DNA from: Clytia hemisphaerica
Lineage: Eukaryota > Cnidaria > Hydrozoa > Leptothecata > Clytiidae
Assembly: GCA_902728285.1 (NCBI GenBank)
Contig: CACVBU010001205.1
Coordinates: forward strand, 1,419,309-1,483,308
Direction of reading: 5' to 3'
DNA length: 64,000 bases
This document shows, piece after piece, positions 1-12,356 of this stretch. The translations under genes and the position numbers were made by a program. Under the pieces are notes generated by a model, which saw only the letters and a program-made list of their open reading frames with translations, did no database searches and was not told the origin of the DNA. How positions within the stretch are numbered: the first letter of the stretch is position 1; every line of letters begins with the position of its first letter.

Positions 1-722
1 CGTGTTGGAAATGTTCATGATGTGCAAATAAGATGGAGAAACTGTTGGCAAAATATAAATAAGAAAAAAAAGAATCAAAAAAACAATGAAATTGTGTTTT
101 TGTCATTTTGTCTTATTTATAATTATAGCGTGATTGCTGTAATGATTTTTTGAAATTTCGACATGGAAAAAAAAGTCAGTTAATAAAAAAAACAAACTTT
201 CGAACTACTTTTTCAATTCTAAAGTATGATAGCTCGAAATTCAAGTTAGAGCATCCTCTATACGATGAAAAAAGAATGAACAAAAAATTGAAATCCTGAA
301 GCTCACAATATCTTGACAAACCTGTATACTTTATTTTGGTGCACTCGGTAGATTTCTTGTAATCAACAAATCAAATTCTCGCAGATCCCTTACCAAATTA
401 TTTCTTTCAGGCTATTTGTGTAATAAAATTCCTTCTACAAAAACCTTCTGGACCTTCCAGCAGATCAAATTCCAACCAAATTTTTTCCTCAATGGTATCT
501 CTTTTTCAAGAAAGAAAGAAGAGAAAGACCCCAAACTGATTGATTTCCAAAAAGCCAGGCCATATTTTAGAAAGGCACGGCAGCGCCCGTTGGTGGCCAA
601 AGGTATCGTTCCATTAAAAAGGCAGTTTTTACCAATATTTTAGTAATTTCAGGAGGGGCAGCGTCCGATAACCGAACGCTTAAAGGGCATGAAGAATGGC
701 CTGAAAGCAGTGTGAATAATAC
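1..722. other. POLR2H intron 1 (partial), AT-rich
   Basis: This stretch lies downstream of POLR2H exon 1 on the minus strand, so it should be its first intron. I searched the minus strand for the next POLR2H exon and did not find it, so it lies beyond the left edge. The frames open across 412-752 on both strands resemble no protein I know and are probably chance. Confidence 0.55.
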
Positions 723-795
723 CTCTATCAAATTTCTTGCCTCCTGGATCAATGTCTTTCACATCAAAAATATCTTCAAATACAACTCCTGCCAT
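723..795 (-). CDS. POLR2H: POLR2H (RPABC3/RPB8) first coding exon, partial gene
   Basis: RPB8 is a small subunit shared by RNA polymerases I, II and III. Read on the minus strand from an ATG at 795, the exon encodes 24 residues starting [16 protein letters not shown] and ending KKFDR, nearly identical to the start of animal POLR2H. The exon ends in phase 1 at 723, directly followed by a GT donor (722-721), the position where I recall the animal gene being split after KKFDR. The remaining ~125 residues are not in the window because the gene runs off the left end. The short match is very specific because this N-terminus is highly conserved. I see no frameshift or other damage. Confidence 0.9.
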
Positions 796-2807
796 TTTGA
801 ATATTTAGGTTGTTCAATCTAAATGTTAATAATTGTTCATATCTATATTATAAATTTTAAACAATTTCAAACTTTTTAAAATTTTTTGACAACCAGGACC
901 GGTACATATGGAGGTAAAAACAGTATCAAAGAAATGTAAACTTCAATTTCATTTTGAAATTAAAATATAACTAAACTTGAAAATGAGATAAAAAGCTTTT
1001 TAGATTATGTCATCACCTGTTGTCATACATGAAATTAATGAAAGTAAAAATTTATTGAAAACTTGGAAAACTGAGTAATTGAAAGCAATAAAAATTATGT
1101 CATGATAAAATATATTACAGTATTTAGGAATTGTTTATCGAAAGAGCCATCAATCCCATTAAATAAGTCTCATGTCACTCACTCATGTGACATTTCTAAA
1201 GAGCACAAGGTTGTGAGTCCCTATTTGGTTGTTTAGGTCCTTTGGTAGCAAAAGAAAATACTTCCAAGCTACTGTATTGAAAATTTTGACGCACCAATGA
1301 GTGATTTCTAAACAAAAGAATGACCTGGGTTATTGAGTATATTGAGTAAGTGTTTTAGCAGGCTTTTTTATTTGTGATTTGTTATCATATGAAAGCTATG
1401 TAGGAGAAATTCACATTAGACCAATTAATTTTAGAATAATCATCCCAGACAAAAAGAATTTGCTCAGATCATTGGGATATATCTCCCTTTGGGAAGATTT
1501 TTTCTCATTGGGAAATTGAAAAATGACTTTAAACCTTAAGGGAGGCTGTCTGATGATATTCTTTAGGTTTCTTCTACTGATATCTTCACGGCCCTCCTTT
1601 ATGAACTGTTTATCAAATTTCCCCCAATGAGATTGCCACAATTCATGAGGCTGCTTCTTTTTGTTGCTGTGACCTTTCAGTGGCTTTCACAATGACCAGT
1701 CTGGAATTGGTGCACATCACACTAAATATATTTAGCATGATCATCAATCTTGGGGTGACGTGTTGGCCTACAGACACCATTAGAAGGATTTAAAGACTTA
1801 CTAGTTAAGTTTTGCACTATTTATTTTAAAGGCGCTCTTTAGACAAAAAACATAGGTTTTCAGGGACTCCCCCCCCTCAACCTGCACCAGGCTCTGCCCT
1901 AAATCTGCTCATCTTTCGCCTGGACGAACAGATTTTTTGCTGGTGAATTCTGAATATGAAAAGAAAATTGATTGTGATCAATTGATCATCTTAGAGTCAA
2001 TCAATGAAAGATCTATCAATGGATAGGCAATAGAGCCTTCCTGAAAGGCCCCCCAAGCTGCAGTTTGCATGAATGCGTGAATGGGCTTTTTCACTTGCGT
2101 GAATGCGTGAAAATAAAACAAAAAGTGTGAATGTGTGAATTTGAAAACTTTTCGTGAACAAGAATTGCGTGAATACACCTTTCCAGTAATTTGTCGCAGT
2201 GTGCTCCCTCAAAAAAATAGTAACCCTCAAATTTATTTCGCCTGAAATGACAAGTTGGGCTCCTGTGGAATTGGAATTGGAAACTATTGGAATTCATTTC
2301 GAAATGAGGTTTGACGGTTACAAATTTTTAGAGGGAGCTCACTGCAATGGAGAGTATACTGAAATTTGGCACAGACACCCTTGAGAATAAACTGTATTTG
2401 CTTCCATGTTCCAATAGTTTCCAATTCCAAAAGTAATCACAAGAACTTCAAAAAGCAAATTTGAGAATATCAAACAAATATCAAACGAACATCAAATGTC
2501 AAACATAAAATATCAAACCGACTAACACTTCAACTTTTCATGCAAAATTGAATTATCGTGTATTTTATAATTTCCTGTTTGCATTGACTCAAACTAATGA
2601 CTTTGGAAGTTCGGTGAACTGGTGGCCGAATTGCCATCCCATGATTTGTCAGGTAGTCCCAAGTTAGAGCAGTTGACAGTAGCTTTAAGTGCCTGCGTGC
2701 AGCATAGCATTGGGTACAAAGTCCAAATATGCGTTTCCCATAAATTTTATGTGAAGACAGAACAGTTTAGGGTTTGTAGTATAATCTGGTAAATGTGTAA
2801 TGAGAGC

Positions 2808-4321
2808 AGAAGCAAATTTAATCTTTATTCTCTACAAGATTACACTTTTAATAATAACATCAATCAGGGTTACTTTCTTCATAATCTTTGTTCAGGGGCA
2901 GTGTAGCTGGAACCTCGATATTCCAGGATTAGAAAAAGCTATACCTGTTATCTTTTTTCTTTAAAGAATCAACAAGCCATCAACATCGATAAATTACACA
3001 CATTTCCTCAGAAACATTTAAAATTATCTGCCATTATCACTTTCTTAAAAACTTGCGCTCAAAAATACTTAAATAAATAAGTTAATAATATTCAATATAC
3101 TAGTTGTATCTCTCAGAAAATAAACACTTACAGAACGACATAGTTTATCATTTGGAATACCCCCGTATTTGGACCATACTATATCGTGGGCGTAAAATAG
3201 GGTGGAAACAAAAACAGCTCCCTCAGTGCAAGATAGACCTATTTGCCTTTCCATCCGCCATCTTGAATTGTATGCAAAAATACAGGAGCGAAAAAGCCGT
3301 GGTTGGATTTAGTTGGAAAATATGCAAAACATATGCAAATTTACGCAAAGATTAAAAAGCCAACAAAGCATCTTATAAAGAAATATTATAATCATTAGAA
3401 CAGTAAGAGATGGAATTTCTTAATCCAAAAAGAAATATTAACAGAACAACAAAAGCCTTTTAGAAATTTGTTCTTTAAAGACATAGCATATTCTGTTTTC
3501 ATGCCATTAAAAAATTCCACGAAAATGGAGTACACACATCAACTTTCAAAACACGCAAACTGGAAGCAGTAAATATGATGTCAAGCATTCAGCGGGTTCA
3601 GATCAATGTTTCGATTTGATCGTTTGGCGGTTCTATTCCCAGGAGAATAATTTACCGTCAGCCGAATAAGGATTAATTTTGTACCTTCGCGGGTGATTTT
3701 TCAGCTTGAGTTTATGTCTAATGTTATGGGTTTTTGAAGTGCTTGTTCTAAGAGATGAGCGAATTTGATTATTTCTAGTTTTCAAAAGAAGCAAATTTAA
3801 TCTTTCTTCTAGAAGGTTACACTTTAATATCAGTGTTAGCTGGAACCTCGATATTCCAGGATTAGAAAAAGCTATACCTGTTATCTTTTTTCTTTAAAGA
3901 ATCAACAAGCCATCAACATCGATAAATTCCACACATTTCCTCAGAAACTTTTAAAATCATCTGCCATTATGACTTTCTTGAAGCCGTTCCGAAATGAACC
4001 AATCGGATTATGCATCAGAATTCCTATAGGAGTTCTTTTCCGAAATTTGTAAAATAGCTAAGTCGGCCAAGAAACTTTTCCCGGGGTTTGAGGAAAAACA
4101 GAACTGATATCATTTGTTTTTTATTTAACCAGATATTTAAATTTGGGCTCATAAATACTTAAATAAATAAGTTAATAATATTCAATATACTATTTGTATC
4201 TCTTAGAAAATAAACACTTACAGAACGACATTGTTTATCATTTGGAATACCCCCGTATTTGGACCATTCTATTGTGGGCGCAAAATAGGGCGGAAACTAA
4301 GTAGCACCCTCAGTGCAAGAT
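2808..4321. repeat. Direct segmental duplication (copies 2808-3234 and 3787-4321)
   Basis: Two direct copies of a ~430-bp segment start AGAAGCAAATTTAATC and end CAGTGCAAGA, with only scattered differences. Copy 2 contains an extra ~155 bp at about 3981-4135. A shorter relative (GATTAGAAAATGCC region) is found near 21500. An inverted piece of the sequence after copy 1 (TTCCATCCGCCAT, about 3248) recurs at about 4752-4767. This is probably a decayed dispersed repeat with no coding capacity. Confidence 0.75.
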
Positions 4322-4334
4322 TGCCGCCTAATCA

Positions 4335-5075
4335 TAATGCGAGCTAATCATTTTTCCGCGCGCTCGAGGGGAAAAGGAAAGTGATTGATATTCTTTGAAG
4401 GAAAAACGTCAGAAACAAACCCAAAGACCAAAAGATGTATTTTGTTGTTGAGAATTGATCCTGTGAAGATGAAAAAATTTTTGCTTTGCATTTTTTTCGG
4501 AACGCTGAAAAACTCTAATTTCGATCTTCCTTTAAGGTAAAGAGGTTGCGAGATTTGGGTTAGCGAGACAAAAATTTCTAAAAAGCTGGTAAAATCGTAA
4601 TCCTCAAAAATCGAAGTTCCAGCCTCACTGAATATAATGCCAATCATGCATGTAAGTTTTATACTATAATACTTTCTTTTTGCATATGTTTTGCATACTT
4701 TCTAAGGGATTTTCACAACGGCAATTCAGCCACCATAATTTTCGCATACAATTCAATATGGCGGATGGAAAGGGGAAAAGGTCTCATCTTTATTCACCCG
4801 CTCGCTAATCATTTTTTTCTCGCGCGCTCAAAGGGAAAAGGAAAGTGATTGAAGGAAAAACGTCAGAAACAAACCCAAAGACCAAAAGATGTATTTTGTT
4901 GTTGAGAATCGATCCTGTGAAGATGAAAAAATTTCTGCTATGTGTTTTTCTCGGAACGCTGAAAAGTAAAGAGGTTAAGGTAAAGAGGTTGCAAGATTTG
5001 GGTTAGCGAGGCAAAAATCGCTAAAAAGCTGGTAAAATCGTAATCCTCAAAAATCGAAGTTCTAGCCTCACTGAT
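4335..5075. repeat. Tandem-type duplication (about 4335-4640 and 4795-5075)
   Basis: A ~300-bp block beginning near TAATCATTTTT and containing GGAAAAACGTCAGAAAC appears twice in the same orientation, separated by ~150 bp. A 99-codon minus-strand frame (4348-4647) is open in the first copy and broken in the second. It resembles no family I know, so I treat it as repeat sequence. Confidence 0.65.
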
Positions 5076-5132
5076 TTTTGCATAGCTATACAATTGAATT
5101 CAAATAAGTAATAGTTATTGGACAGTTGCGAG

Positions 5133-6476
5133 TACCGTGAGATCGGGTAACTTGCATCAGTGGAGGCTAACATGCATAGAGCAATGAGCAAAAAGCTCGT
5201 CCCAGCTGTTGAAAAAACTACTTAAAGCACTATAGCTCTCACCCAACAAAATTGTGAATTTTAAGAATTAGATATTCAGAATCTATGAAAAATTTTGCTT
5301 TCAATGATATATAACATCATGGGGTTTTGTGAATGTGCTGGAAAGATATTGGTTCTTGTAAGGTCAATAAATGGCCCATTTTGGCTTAAAATTTGATGAA
5401 ACAATGAAAATCACAAATATGAATAATATATTATTCTCATCGTATTTCAACATATTGCCATCAAAACAATTATTAAATATTTCCCAAGGCATGTATTTTC
5501 GAAGATCAAAAATCATATACTGAAAAATTAGCACTGTTTAAAAAATATGGACATTTTTGGAAAAAAATGAGAATGAAACATTTTTGAAAAAAAATCTGTT
5601 AGTATTTTTCCATTGGCTATTTCTAAGGTATGACTAAGTCTAAAATTAAATTTTAGCAGCTAAATATTTACCAGATGACTTGTTTAAGCATGTCATATAA
5701 ACATCAAGTTGATTGATGAACAAGTTTTGGAGAAAAGATAATTTTAAAACGCCAACCTGGATTTTCCGTCACGGCGCAACGCAAACTTTAAAGTACACTA
5801 AAGAATTACCTTGGTGTTTTAGAGTGAATTCCTTTAGTGATTCTCAACAGTCCTAATAGGTCTAATATTTTAAACATTTAAAAACTGAAAAAATTCTGCT
5901 TTGTTCAATTTTATTTAGAAATTATGATTTTCCGTCACGGCGCAACAGAATTTTAGACCCCCTAAAAACTCCATTGGACATCTGAAATGACTTAATTTCT
6001 TCAGTAACTTGAAAGCTATCAATTTTTAAAAACATTTGGTAAGGTAAACTACTTTGTAGCCTTTATATGCCCATTTTGTAAAAATCTTGATTTTTGTGAG
6101 CTTTCAAGGGATTTTAGCCTGGAAATCGGAAATCTGGTCATAACTTTTCAATGGAGCATGTTCCTGCTCTGATTTTTTCACATATTGTTCATGAAATGAT
6201 ATTCTTTATGTCTATATAAAAATTTTTGACATTCTGAAAACTTCATTTTTTGCCATTTTTCAGATTTTTTGGGACAAGCTTTTTGCTTATTGCTATAGCC
6301 CTCAAATGAATGACCTGTCTGGTCATTAAAATACAACTACGCAGCTCCGCTCGCAGCTCTACTCTACTATTTTTGTCTTGATTTAACTTTGTATTAATGA
6401 CCAGACAGATCATTCATTTGAGGGCTATGCATGTTGTTAGCCTCCACTGGATGCAAGTTACCCGACTTCTCCAATA
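5133..6476. mobile_element. TA-flanked hairpin MITE, copy 1, interrupted
   Basis: The left arm reads CCGTGAGATCGGGTAACTTG and the right arm is its complement (CAAGTTACCCG near 6454-6464). The family is defined by the clean 217-bp copy at 19456-19676. Here the element is stretched to ~1.3 kb by an insertion at 5180-6294 in the left arm. The extreme right end has decayed. TA flanks suggest a Tc1/mariner-type MITE. It is non-coding. Confidence 0.75.
5180..6294. mobile_element. 1115-bp non-autonomous element nested in MITE copy 1
   Basis: The terminal inverted repeats (TIRs) are AGCAATGAGCAAAAAGCTCG (left) and the complement of AGCAATAAGCAAAAAGCTTG (right), about 26 bp with three mismatches. The insert is flanked by a duplicated ATAG (5176-5179 and 6295-6298). 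The uninterrupted MITE at 19456 has a single ATAG at the same place, which proves insertion. TTTTCCGTCACGGCGCAAC occurs twice inside (about 5763 and 5931). No coding frame is seen. Confidence 0.8.
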
Positions 6477-6478
6477 CA

Positions 6479-6566
6479 ATATGAGAAATATTTTCCGAGT
6501 TCCGAGATTTTTCCGTATATACAATATCTACGGAAAATCCGGAACGAGTGAAATATTTCTCATACT
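6479..6566. repeat. Short hairpin element
   Basis: TATGAGAAATATTTTCCGAG at the left is matched by an imperfect inverted copy ending GAAATATTTCTCATA. The arms are ~40 bp around a very short loop. It lies between two transposons and is probably a tiny fold-back element. Confidence 0.6.
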
Positions 6567-6605
6567 ACTATCAAATGTCTGATAACTAGTTTATCGGTGA
6601 TGACC

Positions 6606-6945
6606 AGGACCCTGCCGACGCACCGGACTGTCCGGTGTATTTGTCCGGTGGCAAAAAGTATCGTTTCGCTACACCGCACGCAATAAGTCCGATGTCAGTC
6701 CGGTGTTGCATACAGGGAATTTTGGACGCCGGACATTTATGAAATAAAAAATTAAGAAACACCGGACGCACCGGACTGGTCATGTCCGGTGTTTTTGATT
6801 GTCCGGTGGGAAAAAAATATCCTTCTCTGACACCGGACATCCGACTTCCTTAAAGTCCGGTGTAGAAATTGTCCGGTGGTAAAAAAAATTCTCATTTTAC
6901 ACGCGTGTCCGGTGTTCGTTAAGTCCGGTGCGTCGGCAGGGTCCT
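6606..6945. mobile_element. 340-bp MITE with 8-bp TSD (CCCTGCCGA family)
   Basis: Perfect TIRs begin AGGACCCTGCCGACGCACCG. The 8-bp direct repeat TGATGACC flanks the element exactly (6598-6605 and 6946-6953). The interior is packed with CCGGAC/GTCCGG motifs in both orientations. An 8-bp TSD fits hAT or P superfamilies. It has no coding capacity. Related single ends occur at about 44499 and 61213. Confidence 0.9.
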
Positions 6946-6953
6946 TGATGACC

Positions 6954-8822
6954 CAAAAGTGCACTTTTTATGTTGGAAAAAAGCGCAGGGTACTTTTGTA
7001 GCAAAGTTAGGTTAGATTGCTTCTACCGCTGCAACAACATCTTTTGTCAATTTATATTTTTTACATGTAAAAAATACAAGATATATTGTACTGTACTCTT
7101 TTTTTAACCAATCAGATATTTTTTGGATCGCCGATAAATACAAATACATATGGCAGATGGAACAAGTACCTAAAACTAGACAAATCTTGTAATCTTGATA
7201 TAGGAGTTTTAATCTAAACTGGCAGGGTCATAGACTTACTGATTGAGAGAGAAGCAGAGAAGCAAACATTTATTTTATTGATGATTGATTGGTCAATCAT
7301 AAAGTTTTTGTCATTCACAGAGAGCCATGGGATTTATTAATAGACCAATCATCAAAGCTCTCTCAATGTCTTACACTTTTACCTTTATAAAAATAAACAG
7401 AATTCTTTTAAAAAAGCTAGGTCTATATATACTCACCAAGATGAACCATCAGACCTGGGACATGCCAAATACAGAATCACACGAGACGAGCCCCCAAACC
7501 ACCAAACCACATGCAAATTTACAACATCATATCAATACGATTTATTGACTGACTTTATTATACTTAAGTTGACAGGTACATTTTTTCACATCTTAAGATC
7601 ATAGATCAAGAGATTTCGTTCCTTTTCGTTTCTTATTAGCGCTAATTCCATGATCTCTGTTTAAGAGATCTGATTTAACAGCCCTTCCTTGTGTAAAAGC
7701 TGCAATGGTTTAGTCGAGTTTAACTGTAGCATGTACCGTATACTACGATACATTATTATATTATAATTATATCAATACGAACATCATAATAAGAGGTCGT
7801 ACTGTAGTTTTCTCCGTGGCCCTAATATGTTATAGTTAAACCCGACTGTGACCGGACATCTTGGTCTTTGCCATTTTTAAGATTCTTTTTGGGAAGCTAA
7901 AATTAAAGGTAACCAATTTTTAGCCTTTTTTTCTGAGAGAAAAAGCTAACAACAAACTTAACTGTGAGTGATGTGTTAAAATTACATTTGTTGACGTTTG
8001 CGTGAGTGGGTACTGATGAGTAATAACAAGAAGCCCCTTGTTGGGCGTGAAAAGTAATCTAATCCGTCTAATGTGTTGAAAATAAAACGAGCGTGCAAAA
8101 TATCAAATGTGTATAACCCCGATGACATGGATCAAAGTGAAGCCAGGAAAATTTTTTTCAATATCACCGCGGTTCTTCTCATTAGTCAGTTGCTTGAAAT
8201 TTTATTGAATGGTCTCCTACCGACCAACTGGGCATACACAGGCACAGCAGGTTTACCCGGTTGAATACTCTCCTCGGTTACCTAATAGCTGGAGGGTTTG
8301 GAATGAGCAGGGGGGTGGTTGGAATAAAGATGTCCTGGGTGAGAAACTTTTGAAAAGGAGGCTAATAGAGCAGAATTAGGACAAAAGAGGGAACTTTTCA
8401 AAAACATTTTTGCAAAAATCAATAAGCGGGAGTTAAGCGGGGGTGGGGGGTTGGAATAAGAATGTCCTGAGTGGAACATTTTTGAAAAATTAATTTGCAG
8501 GGTGGGGCTATTAGGTACCCGAGAGTAAGTGAAATTAATTATGCAGAATTTTGGCTACGCGTTTTAATAATTAGAGTAAGATTAATTACGATTTTTCGCC
8601 AAAAACAGGGTATATACGCGTTAAATTAGGCTACGCGTTAAATTAGAAAGACCACGGTACATGGTATTTTGCCATTCCTATTCCCCTGTGCATTAATCCG
8701 ATTAATACAGTGATTTGTTAGTGTGATTCTACCCAAGCCCTGGTCACCAAGAGGGTTAGAATTGCGGAAAATTCGGCCATCGAGATAGTTATTCGGTCGG
8801 TGGATAGTCGTCCACCGACCGG
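6954..8822. other. Intergenic, low-level repeats
   Basis: There is no gene. About 8311-8360 and 8440-8500 contain two direct copies of a G-rich unit (GGTTGGAATAA followed by ATGTCCTG). The sequence around 7220-7360 contains short inverted copies of GACCAATCATC. Nothing else is recognisable. Confidence 0.45.
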
Positions 8823-8831
8823 TGGAAAATT

Positions 8832-11694
8832 CGGTTAGTGTAAAACGCAGGTCACAGGTCACAGGTCGCAGGTCACAGGTCACAGGTCAGTGATGACAGG
8901 TTAACTCTAATCAATGTCATTGCAGATGAAAATGTTTGGAAAACACAAAGAATTATCAAAAACATAATTCTCAAGCAATTTCATCCATATAAAACCATTT
9001 CAAACATCAAAATTTAACCATGTGCTTTTATCGATCTTTCGCGGTTTGCGCCGTGTATAACGCAGACCAGAAAATATTTGAAACCATATTATACGTATAA
9101 CAGGTATATTACATATTGTAATGTTTGTAATGTTATATGATGGTTACATATAATAAAACAAATCGCTCTAAAACTACCTTCTCAGAGAACTCACGAGCTT
9201 CTGATTGGTGTAATTGCCCCGCAGGGGCTTTTGTTGCTTCACGTAGCGGACCTGCTCGCCAGAAAAATATTCAGATTCAGATTCAGATTCATATTCATGT
9301 TTCGTCCGATTCTGAGCGGGCCGCGCGCGGTTAAAAAATGTTCGCGCTCGATATCTCTTTTGCTGCTACTTGTATTGATTTCCTAGCTATGCACGGACAG
9401 AGAAGGTACTAGCTTCCCGTCTGCACTGCCAGTCCACACAGCTAAAAGCTTTCACAATCAACAAACAGCACACAAGATTTTTGCTTGGTTATAACGTATT
9501 TGCTCAACTGGATTTACTTGAGGGACATTGTTTGCTACTGAATGAATAACTATCAAACTACTGATATTAGATCAAACCTTATACAATTGTCAGAATGGAC
9601 GATGGACACATCTTCAATGACAGTTTGTTACACACACACACAGACAGAGTGTTATGCGCTGCTCTAACGAAACCCTGCTGATATTATAAAGGCATAGACA
9701 AAAAGGAAATTGACCGTTAATTCATATTGTTTACCTATATAGTGATTTCATTTTGAAGGAAATTAAATTGAAATTTTTGGTGGAAAGACAAAACCCAGAG
9801 TACCCTATAATTATATGGATATTGCATGCGCCGAAAGTAATTTTTCAAAGAGTAAGCCTTGCGCCAAAACGTGCCAAAAACTGGTACCAACATCGAGTTT
9901 CTTACAAAAGGTTTAGTGAGTGAGACATGCCAATGAAAATATACTATGACTAACATGAACTGATTCATTCTCGTGGACATTTGAAGCACAGTGTTACAGC
10001 AAAAAAAAATGATTGTGCATGGGAAGCAGTGAGCAGAAAAATGTAAACAGAAGCGAAAAAAAAGCCGAAAACGATGGATTATGAAGTATTTGATGCTATT
10101 TTGTGAATAATTCTTTACGCCAATATTGAAGCTTAAAAAGCAAACTTTGAAAATGCTGTTTATGTCACTGTCAGAACGGTACTTCGATATGTAATGTACG
10201 CCGAAGATTTTCAGCCTCATATTATGAACAGACTCGAACACTCTCTCTACTAATACCACCACGGCACATTGTACCGTATTGATGTTGAACGCAGGAGTAT
10301 ACTTTGCTCAAATCAAAACTGAACAAACTTTTTGACTTTTTAGAACCAGACGTCCAATAAAATACAAACACAATGTTGTACCTACCTGTGAAGTGAAAAG
10401 TTTTTAACCATGTTGACGGTGGTTACAACAGGACACGGTATCTGAAAATTCCCCTGGCAATTTTGAGAGCAACTATCAAATTCATATCTTTAGTAACCAT
10501 GAAGAAATTTTATTCTAACTGAAAACTTTTTGCAGAAACACGTATAAAGATTGTTAAAGTTTTTCAGATAATTTTCAGTAACCTTTGATACAAATAAATT
10601 ATATCTACAGTATGCCACCAGTCCAAAGTTACTTACTTTTTAAATTTCAAATCAAATGACTGAAATTATATTCAATTTCATTTTCAAATTCACCTTTTAA
10701 TCTGCATTATGTATATTCTTTATGAAAGGGAAGCACTTTCAGTTTCACAGTACACATTCTTATGTTTGGGTTTTCAAAAGGGATTTTTATTAGATTTTTA
10801 TCTGGTGATTGAAGAAAATCAACTTTGATATCATTCTAGTTCTTAATATGTTGCGAAACCTGTAATGGTTTTAATTTAAGTCACTTTGCATCAGAAAGGG
10901 TAGATTAAACATGTTTTTTTTGGATTGACACTTTCGTTATGTATGGATCTTACTGAGAAAATTTTAACCGCATCGGCTAGTGCTTCTTAACTTTAAACAG
11001 CACTAGTAACATTGAGCACTTTTTATGAAGACTCATTTCACCAATTTATAGTCTGATTATGATTCCCTTGCTCTCTTCATGACTAAGTTCCTCTGGGCTA
11101 ATATCTGCTATCGGCGGGGCATTCATAGCGACAGCTAATTGCTAGTTTTATATCCAGCCATATTGTTATCATCACATTCGGCATGCTGAATATTTTTGGT
11201 GTTTTTCTCTTGTAAGACATGATATTTTGTAATTATGTCAATATTTTTGTCAAAAATTGTCATTAAGTCATTAAAATGACAATTGAATAATTAATTAGTT
11301 TCATCCTTCTAAAACCACTCTCTTAGGGACCTCACAAGCTTCTGATTGGTGCCGTTTTATATCCATTCACTCTATCCACATCACATTTTGTATAATAAAT
11401 ATTTTTCGTGCTTTTGTCTTGCTAGGCATCATATTTTATGATTTTGTCATTATTTTTGTAAGTAAGTGTCACTATGTCAAAATAGGTTGTTATTCTATTC
11501 AATTGTCATTTTATAATATCTAAATAGCATGTATTACTTTTTTGTAATTTAATGCGCTATGTGTTGATGTTATGAATATGTTATGATCTTTTTTTTTTTC
11601 CGGTCTGCACTTTGTTGACCTGTGACCTGCGACCTGTGACCTGCGACCTGTGACCTGTGACCTGCGACCTGTGACCTGCGTTTTACACTAACCG
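8832..11694. mobile_element. 2.9-kb MULE-like element with tandem-repeat TIRs and 9-bp TSD
   Basis: The left end is CGGTTAGTGTAAAACGCAGG followed by repeats of GTCACAG/GTCGCAG. The right end is the exact inverse, (GACCTGTGACCTGC)n then GTTTTACACTAACCG. The 9-bp direct repeat TGGAAAATT flanks it (8823-8831 and 11695-11703), as in Mutator-like elements. The interior has no recognisable transposase. A 175-codon minus-strand frame at 9735-10262 matches nothing I know. Interior motifs near 11220-11520 (TTTTGTCATT, AAAATTGTCATT) resemble those inside the element at 39230-40003, which suggests one family. Confidence 0.75.
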
Positions 11695-11745
11695 TGGAAA
11701 ATTGGTCGTCAGAATAGCTAGTCATCCGGCCGTCGAAATACTTTA

Positions 11746-12056
11746 TTGCATGAAAATTTCGCGGTTTCGCGGTCGAGTTCAGAAAACCGCGAAATTAAAA
11801 TGCCGCGAAAAACGATTTTGGAGCTCAACCGTGAAATTAAAATGCCGGGAAATGTGATTTTTTGGGTCAACACGACTATTTTCAGGATTTAAAAAAATCA
11901 CCCGAAAATTGGTATTTTTAGGGCAAAAAAAGCCATATTATTATTATGAACAGAAAATTCTCTCAACCGCAAAATTAAATTCCCGCGAAACTTCAGAATT
12001 TTGAGCTCTGAACCGCGAAATTAAATTCGCGAAAATTTTTTCAATCTTCCCTTAAA
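11746..12056. repeat. TTTCGCGG-rich element, copy 1
   Basis: Dense alternating copies of CCGCGAAATTAAA and AATTTCGCGG form an imperfect fold-back. A relative lies in U2SURP intron 21 (37771-38031). It is probably a MITE; TSDs are not clear here. Confidence 0.6.
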
Positions 12057-12128
12057 GTACGCTACAATATTATCGTGAGATACACTCTGGTACCCAGAGT
12101 AGCGATCATACATACAGAAAATTAGCAC

Positions 12129-12343
12129 AATCGATCGCAATCGATCTTAATCGATAACAATCGAATTCAATCGATGGCTAATCGATAATAATCGAATTTA
12201 ATCGATGAAAATCGATACCAATCGATAATAAAATTTTACGTTCCTATCGATTGGCCATCGATTAGTAATCGATCGATCATCGATTACGAACGACTTTTAT
12301 CGATTGACATCGATTAAATCGACAATCGATGTTATCGATTGGG
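12129..12343. repeat. Fold-back of AATCGA motifs at 10-bp spacing
   Basis: About ten successive units AATCGANNNN, spaced at 10 bp (one at 11), occupy 12129-12230. After a short spacer, inverted units (ATCGATTNNN) fill 12244-12343. The whole is a degenerate hairpin of ~100-bp arms. It is probably a transposon-derived inverted repeat. Confidence 0.75.
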
Positions 12344-12356
12344 TACGCCTGGAAAA

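Larger units (their letters stand above)
796..5132. other. Intergenic region with duplicated repeat blocks
   Basis: No gene is visible between the POLR2H start and the first MITE. A small hairpin at 2196-2346 has ~35-bp arms (GCAGTGTGCTCCCTC on the left). It is preceded by short runs of a TGCGTGAA-like unit around 2070-2175. Two duplicated blocks are listed separately. The rest (800-2000, 3360-3780) shows nothing I can name. Confidence 0.5.

Noticed and set aside
4348..4647. 99-codon minus-strand frame
   Set aside because: Lies in a duplicated repeat and is broken in the second copy (about 4795-5075); no known family.
9735..10262. 175-codon minus-strand open frame inside the MULE-like element
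   Set aside because: No MULE transposase motif, biased F/Y/I composition typical of AT-rich non-coding frames, and no splice-supported extension.
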